Assembly (NCBI GenBank): GCA_036821905.1
Contig: DAISIR010000003.1
Span: forward strand, 1-64,000
Direction of reading: 5' to 3'
Length of the DNA: 64,000 nucleotides
From: Brooklawnia sp937867175
GTDB taxonomy: Bacteria > Actinomycetota > Actinomycetes > Propionibacteriales > Propionibacteriaceae
The notes below the pieces were generated by a model. It ran no database searches. It saw only the letters and a list, made by a program, of their open reading frames with translations, and was not told the origin of the DNA. The translations under genes and the position numbers were made by a program. Of the stretch, positions 1-7,480 are shown one piece after another (the stretch's first letter is position 1; each line of letters starts with the position of its first letter).

Positions 1-446
1 TTGGCTACGTGATTGCATTCATCGGTCGAGCACTGGTCATCGTCGCCGCTTCCATGGGCAGCATTCCGCTCATGCTGGTCTTCTCTGGGCTGGCGTCGTT
101 GGGAATGAGCCCTCTTCAGGGGACTTTGAACGCGCTCATCGCCGAGGCCTCCGAGTACACCTATCTCACCAAGAACAAGCGGATCGACGGAATGATGTTC
201 TCCGCCACCTCACTCGGGGTCAAGATCGGCGGCGGCGGTGGCGTTGCGTTGTCAGGGTGGCTGCTGGCGGCCAGTGGCTATGTCGGCGGAGCCGCGGTGC
301 AGTCGGCCTCGGCATTGAACATGTTGCACTTCATGTACTTGTGGATGCCGGCCATCATCGCCGCCCTGATCATCTTCCTGCTCACCCGGCTCAAGGTGGA
401 ACAGGCCAACAACAAGTTGCGACAGGAGATGGCGGTTGTGCGCTGA
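1..446 (+). CDS. GPH-family sugar:cation symporter, C-terminal fragment
   Basis: This is the last ~147 residues of a membrane transporter whose start lies outside the window; the reading frame is open to the left edge. The stretch with ASEYTYLTKNKRIDGMMFSA followed by a glycine-rich helix resembles the conserved C-terminal-half loop of the glycoside-pentoside-hexuronide (MelB/UidB-like) family, where it precedes a transmembrane segment. About four hydrophobic segments are visible, and the protein ends in a charged cytoplasmic tail. By family such proteins import glycosides or hexuronides with a cation. The substrate cannot be read from this fragment. A beta-glucoside operon lies nearby but on the other strand. 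Confidence 0.75.
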   Translation, partial: GYVIAFIGRALVIVAASMGSIPLMLVFSGLASLGMSPLQGTLNALIAEASEYTYLTKNKRIDGMMFSATSLGVKIGGGGGVALSGWLLAASGYVGGAAVQSASALNMLHFMYLWMPAIIAALIIFLLTRLKVEQANNKLRQEMAVVR

Positions 447-459
447 GGCACTCCCCCAA

Positions 460-492
460 GAGCCCAGACCAGGAGGCACCGGGTCTGGGCTC
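460..492 (+). terminator. Intrinsic-terminator-like hairpin after the symporter
   Basis: An 11-bp perfect inverted repeat (GAGCCCAGACC, an 11-nt loop, GGTCTGGGCTC) starts 13 bp after the symporter stop codon. No T-run follows, as is common in high-GC genomes, so it could terminate transcription or protect the 3' end. Confidence 0.55.
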
Positions 493-576
493 ACGGGCCG
501 ATCATGCGCCTCGCCAGTTTGCGTCCCAACAGCTGGGTCACCAGACTGTTCGAAGAACTGTCATGAGGAGGAACCA

Positions 577-1149
577 ATGCCCATCACCTACTTCGAGACC
601 GATCTGGAAGAACTCGACAAGTCCGTCACCAGCGGCATCCGCACGGCGCTCGGACTGAGTGGCCTTGTCGCAGCCTTGGTGGGCGTGCTGATCCTGGCCT
701 GGCCCGCGAAGACGGCTGCCGTGGTGGCCGCCATCATCGCCATCTACGCTGCCGTCGCCGGTCTGGTCAACCTCGCCATCGGCGTCTTCTCCCGCCGACT
801 CGGCACCTGGCCGCGCATCGGCTACCTGCTGCTGGGACTTGTCTTCCTGGTCTTCTCCGGGGTTGCCTTCGCCAACCTCAAGGCCACGGCAGCGACCCTG
901 GGTGTCCTGCTCGCGATCCTGGTCGGCATAGCGTGGATCATGGAGGGCGTGGTCGGTCTCACCATGATCGGGGACGCTCGCTCGAAGATCTGGACAATTG
1001 TCTATGCGCTCGTCAGCGTCGTCGCCGGCATCGTGATGCTCACCTCGCCCTTGTGGGGCGCGACCGTGCTGTGGATGCTGATGGGCCTCTCGCTGCTCGT
1101 CCTGGGCCTGATCCAGGCCGTCAGGGCATTACGATTCGGCTCGAAGTAG
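577..1149 (+). CDS. DUF308/HdeD-like membrane protein
   Basis: A 190-residue protein with about six hydrophobic helices, starting MPITYFETDLEEL. The start is chosen because ATG 577 follows a GAGGAG ribosome-binding site at 566-571; an upstream in-frame extension runs through the preceding hairpin and is unlikely. The paired-helix layout with short loops resembles the DUF308/HdeD family, small inner-membrane proteins linked to acid resistance in enterobacteria. The role here is not known. A hairpin separates it from the symporter upstream, and it converges with the acyl-CoA synthetase gene downstream. Confidence 0.7.
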   Translation: MPITYFETDLEELDKSVTSGIRTALGLSGLVAALVGVLILAWPAKTAAVVAAIIAIYAAVAGLVNLAIGVFSRRLGTWPRIGYLLLGLVFLVFSGVAFANLKATAATLGVLLAILVGIAWIMEGVVGLTMIGDARSKIWTIVYALVSVVAGIVMLTSPLWGATVLWMLMGLSLLVLGLIQAVRALRFGSK

Positions 1150-1179
1150 CCGCTCCCAGTCACAGATGTCTACGAGAAT

Positions 1180-1205
1180 GGTCAGCCGTTGATCCTGGGC
1201 TGACC
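1180..1205. terminator. Weak hairpin between convergent genes
   Basis: A 7-bp inverted repeat (GGTCAGC / GCTGACC, 12-nt loop) lies between the convergent ends of the DUF308 gene and the acyl-CoA synthetase gene. It is the only candidate bidirectional terminator there, and there is no T-run. Confidence 0.3.
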
Positions 1206-1256
1206 ACCGGACGGCCCGGTTCAGGTTCGGCGAGTCGTCCGGCACAGACAGGCGCG

Positions 1257-2978
1257 TCAACGGAAGTCGCGGTAATAGTACTGACCCTCATCGCTGCCGG
1301 TCGCGACCCGCTCGGCCTCAAGGTTCCGCAGCTCGACGCGGCGGATCTTGCTCGACACCGTCTTCGGCAGGTGGTCGACGAACTCGATGATCCGGACGTA
1401 CTGGTACGCGTTGAGGTGTTCGCGGCAATGTTCGAACACCGCCGCTGCTGCTTCGCGGCCGGGCCGATACGCGGACGCCAGACAGATGTAGGCCTTCGGC
1501 ACAGCGCCGCGCAGCCCGTCCGGTGAGGGGACGATCGCACATTCGACGACCGCCTCGTGCAGCATCAGAGCGCTCTCCAGCTCGAACGGGCTGATCTTGT
1601 AATCCGAGGCCTTGAACACGTCGTCCGCCCGCCCAACATAGGTGATGTAGCCGTCGGCGTCCCGAGAGCCGATGTCGCCGGTGTGGTGGTAGCCACCGCG
1701 CCACGCCTCGGCGGTCAGGTCGTCGGCACCGTAGTACCCACCCATCAAACCAAGGTGGTGCACCGACAGGTCGAGGCAGATCTCGCCCTCACCAGCGCCC
1801 TCGATCAGGGCATCGGTAGCCGGATCCATGAGCACCACCGCGTAGCCCGGCATCGGGCGTCCCATCGCACCGATCCGAACGGGCTGCCCCGGAGAGTTCC
1901 CCAAGCAGCAAGTCATCTCCGTCTGCCCATAGCCGTCGCGGATCGTGTTGTTCCACGCGGCCCGGACCTTGTTGATCACCTCCGGGTTGAGTGCCTCACC
2001 GGCGCCCACAAGTTCGCGCGGCGGGCGGGACAGCCGCGACAGGTCGGCCTGGATTAGCATCCGCCACACGGTCGGCGGCGCGCAGAACGACGAGACCTCG
2101 TGGGAATCCATCACCTTCATCAGCGTCTCTGCGCTGAAGCGCTCGTAGTTGAAGATGAACACCGTAGCTTGAGCCAGGAACGGACTGAAGAAGTTGCTCC
2201 AGGCATGCTTGCCCCAGCCGGGCGAACTGATGTTCAGGTGCACATCGCCGGGACGAACCCCCAACCAGAACATCGTCGAAAGATGCCCGACCGGGTAGCT
2301 CACCTGGGTGTGGCAGACCAGCTTGGGACGGGCGGTCGTCCCCGAAGTGAAGTAGAGCAAGGAGGCAGAGCCCGCGGGCGTCGGGCCGTCCGGGACGAAC
2401 GTGTCGGAAACGGCCTGACTGTCGGAGTAGTCCCACCAGCCAGCATCGGGCCGCTCGCCCACGCTGATCAGCGTGGTGCCGGGCCGCACCAGGTGGAACC
2501 GGCTTGCCAACGAGGTCGGGGCGATCGCGAACTTGGTGTCGGCGGTCTCGACGCGCCAGGCCAGATCGACGTCCGAGACCAGGGTGGAGGTCGGGATCGC
2601 GACAGCACCCACCTTCAGCAACCCCAGCAGGATCTCCCAGAGTTCGATGGTGTTGTTGAGCATCACGATCATCGAATCACCGCGGCGGACCCCCAAGGAC
2701 CTGAGCCAGTTGGCAACCTGATCGGAACGCCTAGCCAGCTCGGCGTACGACCAACTGGTCGCGGTCAGGTCCGCGTCCACGATCGTCACCGCGGCCCGGC
2801 CGGGGTGCTCACCCGCGACGACGTCGAACCACTCCAGGGCGAAGTTGAACTCGTCGAGTTCGGGCCAGCGGAACTCGCGCATCACCTTCTCGTAGTCATA
2901 GACGTTGTGGAGCAGGAAGTCGCGGGCGCCCCGCACCGCGTCGGTTGCTGGGGTTGCCGCTCGAGGCAGGTAGTTCAT
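1257..2978 (-). CDS. AMP-forming acyl-CoA synthetase (medium-chain acyl-CoA ligase-like)
   Basis: A 573-residue ANL-superfamily adenylating enzyme, expected to activate a carboxylic acid to its acyl-CoA through an acyl-AMP intermediate. Visible motifs are the P-loop-like LLYFTSGTTARPK (A3), DGYGQTE (A5), YHHTGDIGSRDADGYITYVGR (A7/A8) and, near the C-terminus, LPKTVSSKIRR with the likely catalytic lysine (A10). The long N-terminus beginning MNYLPRAATP matches the layout of medium-chain or acetyl/butyryl-CoA synthetases. ATG 2978 was preferred to a start 28 codons upstream because the extra residues are arginine-rich and not family-like. The substrate cannot be assigned. It is a single gene downstream of licT on the same strand, about 130 bp away. 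Confidence 0.8.
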   Translation of the reverse strand: MNYLPRAATPATDAVRGARDFLLHNVYDYEKVMREFRWPELDEFNFALEWFDVVAGEHPGRAAVTIVDADLTATSWSYAELARRSDQVANWLRSLGVRRGDSMIVMLNNTIELWEILLGLLKVGAVAIPTSTLVSDVDLAWRVETADTKFAIAPTSLASRFHLVRPGTTLISVGERPDAGWWDYSDSQAVSDTFVPDGPTPAGSASLLYFTSGTTARPKLVCHTQVSYPVGHLSTMFWLGVRPGDVHLNISSPGWGKHAWSNFFSPFLAQATVFIFNYERFSAETLMKVMDSHEVSSFCAPPTVWRMLIQADLSRLSRPPRELVGAGEALNPEVINKVRAAWNNTIRDGYGQTEMTCCLGNSPGQPVRIGAMGRPMPGYAVVLMDPATDALIEGAGEGEICLDLSVHHLGLMGGYYGADDLTAEAWRGGYHHTGDIGSRDADGYITYVGRADDVFKASDYKISPFELESALMLHEAVVECAIVPSPDGLRGAVPKAYICLASAYRPGREAAAAVFEHCREHLNAYQYVRIIEFVDHLPKTVSSKIRRVELRNLEAERVATGSDEGQYYYRDFR

Positions 2979-3109
2979 GGACAGAGCGTAGGGGCTCCAC
3001 GCGGCACGCGTGCCCAGTCGCCGATCGCAGCGCCGACAGAGTTGGACTCGAAGTCCCGGCATGCCTCACCACGAGGGCAGTACAGACGCCCGGGAACGAG
3101 GCGCCAGAC

Positions 3110-3967
3110 TCAGCCCGGCTGCGTGAGGCGGGCGATGTGCATCGCCAGGTAGGCGGTCTCGTCCTCGGTCACCGTTTGCCCCAGTCGCAGTTCGAGGATC
3201 CCGCTGACGCCCCGGGCGCACCGGTAGGCGTCCGGATAGCCCAAGCGGATCGCCGAGGTGAACGAGCCAAGCTCCTGGTCGAGTTGGGCTTCGGCGTGCA
3301 CGCGGACGAAGAAGTACCGCAAATGGGTGATGAACCGGGCCACGTTGAGCGAGTCCCGGTCCAGTTTCTGGTCATAGGCCTGCTCAATGACGTCGAAGAT
3401 CTGCGAGAAGACCCCGGTCATCTGGTATGTCTGCGTCAGGTTTCCGGTGTTGAAAGCCGCGTTGACCAAGTGCAACGCCAGCGGGACGGCCTCTTCGAGG
3501 GGCAGCTGCGCGTCGAGGCGCTCGTTCAATGTCGCGACGATCCGTTCCCCCCAGGCCAGCTCGCGCGGATAGAGATGGGCGATCTCGGCCCGCAACGGAT
3601 ACTCAACCTTGATTCCCTGCCGGGCACGCTTGATAGCGAAACTGATGTGATCGGCCACCGCGAGCACAGTCGCAGATGAGGGTTCCTGGCCGTGCTCGGC
3701 CCACACCGGGGCCAGCACCTCGTCGGCGATCTGGAGATGCTCGGGCGCAATCGAGGCGAGCATGGCGGCCACGTTGTCGGGGTTGCGGCCGTCCTCGGGC
3801 ACGAACGTCCTGACCACTTTCGACTCGTCCACGCGCTGCCCGGGCCTCGTCTGGAAACCGAGTGCCCGGCCGGTCAGCACGACCTCTCGGCCCAGCTGAT
3901 CGCGGGCCAGCACTACGTTGTTGTTGAAGACCCTCAAGATGCGCCGGCCGACCTCGTCCCCAGCCAT
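3110..3967 (-). CDS. licT: BglG/LicT-family transcription antiterminator
   Basis: A 285-residue protein: an N-terminal RNA-binding CAT domain (about residues 1-60, RRILRVFNNNVVLARD) and two PTS regulation domains. The phosphorylatable histidines are visible in PRD1 (VADHISFAIKR, AEIAHLYPREL) and PRD2 (FITHLRYFFVRVHAE, YLAMHIARL). Family members bind a RAT hairpin in the leader RNA and block an overlapping terminator when the PTS is transporting substrate. The matching RAT lies at 7441-7469, upstream of the PTS gene. ATG 3967 was chosen because GGGAGC precedes it; the upstream in-frame TTG lacks such a site. It is the last gene of the PTS - bglA - licT operon. Confidence 0.92.
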   Translation of the reverse strand: MAGDEVGRRILRVFNNNVVLARDQLGREVVLTGRALGFQTRPGQRVDESKVVRTFVPEDGRNPDNVAAMLASIAPEHLQIADEVLAPVWAEHGQEPSSATVLAVADHISFAIKRARQGIKVEYPLRAEIAHLYPRELAWGERIVATLNERLDAQLPLEEAVPLALHLVNAAFNTGNLTQTYQMTGVFSQIFDVIEQAYDQKLDRDSLNVARFITHLRYFFVRVHAEAQLDQELGSFTSAIRLGYPDAYRCARGVSGILELRLGQTVTEDETAYLAMHIARLTQPG

Positions 3968-4001
3968 CCTTGCTCCCTCTCCGCTCTTGTCCAACCTGCC
4001 A

Positions 4002-4036
4002 GTTGGGCGTCCGGGCGTTGCACCCGGACGCCCAAC
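4002..4036 (-). other. Perfect 14-bp hairpin between bglA and licT
   Basis: GTTGGGCGTCCGGG and CCCGGACGCCCAAC are exact reverse complements separated by 7 nt. The hairpin begins 7 nt after the bglA stop codon and ends about 35 nt before the licT start. With no U-run on the minus strand, it could attenuate licT expression relative to the upstream genes or stabilise the bglF-bglA message. Confidence 0.6.
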
Positions 4037-4042
4037 CTCGGC

Positions 4043-5452
4043 TCAGTCGTCCAGACGGGCCCCGTTGCTGGCGATCACCTGCTGGTAGTAGCCGAACGAC
4101 TCCTTCCGGTACCGCGCCAGGGTGCCGGTGCCGTCGTCATTGCGATCGACGTAGATGAACCCGTACCGCTTGGACAATTGGGCTGTGGACGCGCTGACCA
4201 CGTCGATCGGCCCCCACCAGGTGTATCCCCACAGTTCCACACCATCTTCGATTGCCTCGCGCACCTGGATCAGGTGGTCGCGCAGGTAGGCGATGCGGTA
4301 GTCGTCCTCAACTGTTGGGACGCCGTCCACCTCGACCAGTACGTCGCGGGCACCCAGCCCGTTCTCGACGATGAACAGTGGCTTGGCCCACCGATCCCAG
4401 AACTGGTTCAACACCACGCGCAGCCCGACCGGATCAATCTGCCAGCCCCACTCGGACGCCGGCAAGGTGGGATTGGCCACCCCGCCCAGGATGTTTCCTT
4501 GTCCCCGTTCGCCACCCGAAACCGACTCGCACACACTCATGTAGTAGCTGAAGCTCACGAAGTCGACGGTGTGGGTCAGCAACTCGCGATCGGCGTCGGT
4601 GATGTCGAGTTCGATGCCCTTCTCGCGCAGGGTGCGCAGGAAGTAGCCCGGGTAGTAGCCCCGCACGTGCACATCACCGAAGGCCAGATTGGCATGGTCG
4701 GCCTGCATCGTGGCCAGCACGTCGTTCGGGTCTGGGGTGAGCGGGTAGACCGGCATCGCGAGGACCATGCATCCGACCTTCAGATCGGGGTTTACCTCGT
4801 GGGCGATCTTCGTCGCGGACGCCGACGCGACCAGTTCGTGATGGATGGCCTGATACAGGTCGGCTTCGGAGAGCTGGTCCAGCGGCGTCCAGATACCTCC
4901 GGACATCAGCGGGGCGTGCAGCACGGAGTTGATCTCGTTGAACGTGAGCCAGTACTTCACCCGGTGCCCGTAACGCTCGAACAGGGTGCGGGCGTAGCGC
5001 TCATAGAAGCCGATCAGCTTACGGTTGACCCAGCCGTTGTAGGTCTTCGACAGATGCAGCGGGGTCTCATAGTGGCTGATGGTGATCAGTGGCTCGATGC
5101 CGTGCTTCTCACACTCGTCGAGCACCCGGTCGTAGAACGCCAAGCCGGCCTCGTTGGGCTCCGTCTCGTCGCCGTTCGGGAAGATCCGGCTCCAGGCGAT
5201 CGAGAACCGGAAGACCTTGAAGCCCATCTCGGCGAACAGTGCGATGTCTTCGGCATAACGATGGTAAAAGTCGATGCCTTCGAGCTTGAGGTTGTCACTG
5301 GTTGGCTGCTCGGTGGGCGGGGCTCCGATACCACCCTTTGGCAGCACGTCCTGGATGGACAACCCCTTGCCGTCTGCGTCATAGGCGCCCTCGTACTGGT
5401 TTGCGGCGACCGCGCCGCCCCACAGGAACCCTTCAGGGAATCTTCTGCTCAT
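4043..5452 (-). CDS. bglA: 6-phospho-beta-glucosidase (GH1)
   Basis: A 469-residue glycoside hydrolase family 1 enzyme, expected to split phosphorylated beta-glucosides delivered by the PTS into glucose-6-phosphate and an aglycone or glucose. Family signposts are FLWGGAVAANQYEGAY at the N-terminus, TFNEINS with the acid/base glutamate and IVENGLGA with the nucleophile glutamate. The length is normal for the family. It starts 30 bp after the PTS gene with an AAGGAG site upstream, so the two are co-transcribed and the phospho-sugar substrate is inferred from that pairing. Cytoplasmic. Confidence 0.93.
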   Translation of the reverse strand: MSRRFPEGFLWGGAVAANQYEGAYDADGKGLSIQDVLPKGGIGAPPTEQPTSDNLKLEGIDFYHRYAEDIALFAEMGFKVFRFSIAWSRIFPNGDETEPNEAGLAFYDRVLDECEKHGIEPLITISHYETPLHLSKTYNGWVNRKLIGFYERYARTLFERYGHRVKYWLTFNEINSVLHAPLMSGGIWTPLDQLSEADLYQAIHHELVASASATKIAHEVNPDLKVGCMVLAMPVYPLTPDPNDVLATMQADHANLAFGDVHVRGYYPGYFLRTLREKGIELDITDADRELLTHTVDFVSFSYYMSVCESVSGGERGQGNILGGVANPTLPASEWGWQIDPVGLRVVLNQFWDRWAKPLFIVENGLGARDVLVEVDGVPTVEDDYRIAYLRDHLIQVREAIEDGVELWGYTWWGPIDVVSASTAQLSKRYGFIYVDRNDDGTGTLARYRKESFGYYQQVIASNGARLDD

Positions 5453-5482
5453 TACCTGCTCCTTCGTTGTTGAGTGGTGTCC

Positions 5483-7378
5483 TCAGATGGTCACAAGTGC
5501 AGCGTCAGCGCCAGCCGCGACCTGACCGGTTGCCACTGGCGACACGTCTGCGAAGTTCGCGGTGTTGGTCACGATCATCACCGTCGTCGGGTCGTAGCCT
5601 GCGGCGCGAACGGCGTCGAGATCGACCTCGCACAAGACGTCACCCTTCTTGACCATGTCTCCCTTTGCGACTCGGGCCGAAAAGCCCACACCCTTCAGTT
5701 GCACAGTATCGATGCCGATGTGCACCAGCACCTCGACCCCGGTGGCGGTCTTGAGTCCGTAAGCGTGACCGGTCTTCATCGCCACGGCCACCGTGCCATC
5801 GACGGGTGCCACGATCGTGCCGTTTGACGGGATGATACCGATGCCGCGGCCCATCGCCAGGGAGGCGAAGACCTTGTCAGGCACCTCGGTGAGGTCGACT
5901 GCGGTTCCCGCGACCGGTGCGCCGAGGGCGAGCTTCGTCCCGGTGACCAAGGTGGCGGCCGGAGCGTCCTCGACCAGGGCAGGGCCGGACGCCGGAGTGG
6001 CCTCGGAATCGTCGTCGACCGGATCGGTCTGCTCACGAGGACCGAAGAAGAAGGTCAAAGTGAAGCCGATGGCGACCGCGACGGCCGTGCCGATCATGGT
6101 GAGGGCGAAGCTACCGACCTTCATGAACGCGGGGATGGCGAGCAAGGAGGGGAACACGAAGGAATCCGCGGCGCCGCCGCCCAGGCCCGCGATCGCGCCG
6201 CCGATAGCGCCGCCGGCAATGCCGAAGTAGAACGGGAGCTTCAGGGGCAGGTTGACGCCGTAGATCGCGGGCTCGGTGATGCCGGCGACGAAGCCCGACA
6301 GCGCGGACGCCCCGGCGACCTCACGTCGCTTCGCCGACCGGGTGCGCAGGAACACGGCGAGCGTGGCCGCGGCCTGAGCGAGCACGGCGGGCAGGAGCGG
6401 GCCGGAGAGGAGCGAATAGCCCTGGGTGGCGAGGTCATTCACGATGATCGGCACGAAGCCCCAGTGGAGGCCGAACAGCACGAACACCTGCCAGAAGCCG
6501 CCCATGATGGCGCCGCCAAGCCAGGGGGCGAACGCGAACACGGCATTGACGCCGGCGGAGATGCCCTCCGCCGCATAGGTAGTGAGCGGGCCGACCGTCA
6601 TAAGCACGAGGGGCACCATGAGAAGCATGGTGAGCAGCGGGGTGGTGAAGTTGCGCAGCCAGTGGGGCAGCACCTTGTTGAGGAACCGTTCGAGGTAGCC
6701 CTGCAACCACACGGCGATGATGATCGGGATGACCGAACTGGTGTAGTTCATCATCACGACGGGCAGGCCGAAGAAGGTGACGGGGTCGGTGGCCGACGCC
6801 AGCGCGACGATCGACGGATACACCAGCGCGCCCGCGATCGCCATCGAGGTGAACTGGTTGGTCCTGAAACGCTTGGCCGCGTTGATCGCGAGGAACAGCG
6901 GCAGGAAGTAGAAGATGGCATCCGCGGTGGCGGCGAGGATCGTGTACGTCGTGGTGGTGGTGTCTAGCAGGCCGAAGTTGGTGAACAGGCTCAGGAAAGC
7001 CTTGAGCAGGCCGGCGCCGGCCAGGGGCCACAGCGAGGGCAGGAAGATCGAGCTGATCAGCTCAATGAACCGGTTGAGCAGGTTGCCCTTCTGGGCGTCG
7101 ACGGGCTCGTCGTGCGCCTCGCCGAGCTTGGTGATACGCGTCATCTCTTCGTACAGGATCGGCACGTCGTTGCCGATGACCACCTGGAACTGCCCGCCCG
7201 CGGGCATCACCGTGATGACCCCGGGCAGCTTCTCGATCGCAGCCTTGTCGGCCTTCGATTCATCCTTCAGCTTCAACCGCAGCCGGGTCGCACAATGCGC
7301 CATCGACGTGATGTTGGACTCCCCACCCACCTTTTCCAAAAGCTCGGGTGCGAGTGCCCGATAGTCAACAGAAGCCAC
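5483..7378 (-). CDS. bglF: PTS beta-glucoside-specific EIIBCA component
   Basis: A 631-residue membrane permease that imports and phosphorylates beta-glucosides. Domains in order: EIIB with the phospho-cysteine in SMAHCATRLRLKL (Cys ~29); EIIC with about ten transmembrane segments and the GITEPAIYG motif; a linker; EIIA with the phospho-histidine in VEVLVHIGIDTV (His ~553). The GTG start at 7378 is supported by AAAGGAC upstream. An ATG 48 bp further up lies inside the leader terminator hairpin and cannot be the start. First gene of the bglF-bglA-licT operon, controlled by the RAT/terminator at 7407-7469. Confidence 0.93.
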   Translation of the reverse strand: MASVDYRALAPELLEKVGGESNITSMAHCATRLRLKLKDESKADKAAIEKLPGVITVMPAGGQFQVVIGNDVPILYEEMTRITKLGEAHDEPVDAQKGNLLNRFIELISSIFLPSLWPLAGAGLLKAFLSLFTNFGLLDTTTTTYTILAATADAIFYFLPLFLAINAAKRFRTNQFTSMAIAGALVYPSIVALASATDPVTFFGLPVVMMNYTSSVIPIIIAVWLQGYLERFLNKVLPHWLRNFTTPLLTMLLMVPLVLMTVGPLTTYAAEGISAGVNAVFAFAPWLGGAIMGGFWQVFVLFGLHWGFVPIIVNDLATQGYSLLSGPLLPAVLAQAAATLAVFLRTRSAKRREVAGASALSGFVAGITEPAIYGVNLPLKLPFYFGIAGGAIGGAIAGLGGGAADSFVFPSLLAIPAFMKVGSFALTMIGTAVAVAIGFTLTFFFGPREQTDPVDDDSEATPASGPALVEDAPAATLVTGTKLALGAPVAGTAVDLTEVPDKVFASLAMGRGIGIIPSNGTIVAPVDGTVAVAMKTGHAYGLKTATGVEVLVHIGIDTVQLKGVGFSARVAKGDMVKKGDVLCEVDLDAVRAAGYDPTTVMIVTNTANFADVSPVATGQVAAGADAALVTI

Positions 7379-7406
7379 CGTTGTCGTCCTTTCTGGTCTG
7401 CAACGC

Positions 7407-7444
7407 AAAAAAGACCTGAGGCGCATCTGAATGCGTCTCAGGCC
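7407..7444 (-). terminator. Leader terminator of the bgl operon
   Basis: On the minus strand CCTGAG-A-CGCAT pairs with ATGCG-C-CTCAGG around a 4-nt loop and is followed, after two bases, by six U residues. This is a canonical intrinsic terminator lying between the RAT site and the GTG start of the PTS gene. Its 5' arm shares its first bases with the RAT hairpin, so the two structures exclude one another. Confidence 0.9.
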
Positions 7445-7469
7445 TTGCCTCGTCGCCGAGTAACAATCC
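7441..7469 (-). promoter_or_regulatory. Ribonucleic antiterminator (RAT) bound by LicT
   Basis: The 29-nt minus-strand sequence begins GGATTGTTACT and ends GAGGCAAGGCC, matching the BglG/LicT RAT consensus nearly base for base, including the asymmetric internal-loop bases. It overlaps the 5' arm of the terminator at 7407-7444. LicT binding would keep the terminator open when substrate is being transported. The regulator is encoded in the same operon. Confidence 0.92.
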
Positions 7470-7480
7470 TAAGAGCCTAA

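Noticed and set aside
492..577. Possible GGGTGACA site upstream of the DUF308 gene
   Set aside because: Only GGGTCACC is present at about 533, a single copy that differs from the motif; DUF308 was not included in the regulon.
2100..3152. Long plus-strand open frame opposite the acyl-CoA synthetase
   Set aside because: Its translation is low-complexity, rich in Arg/Gly/Pro/His, and the minus strand encodes a full set of adenylating-enzyme motifs.
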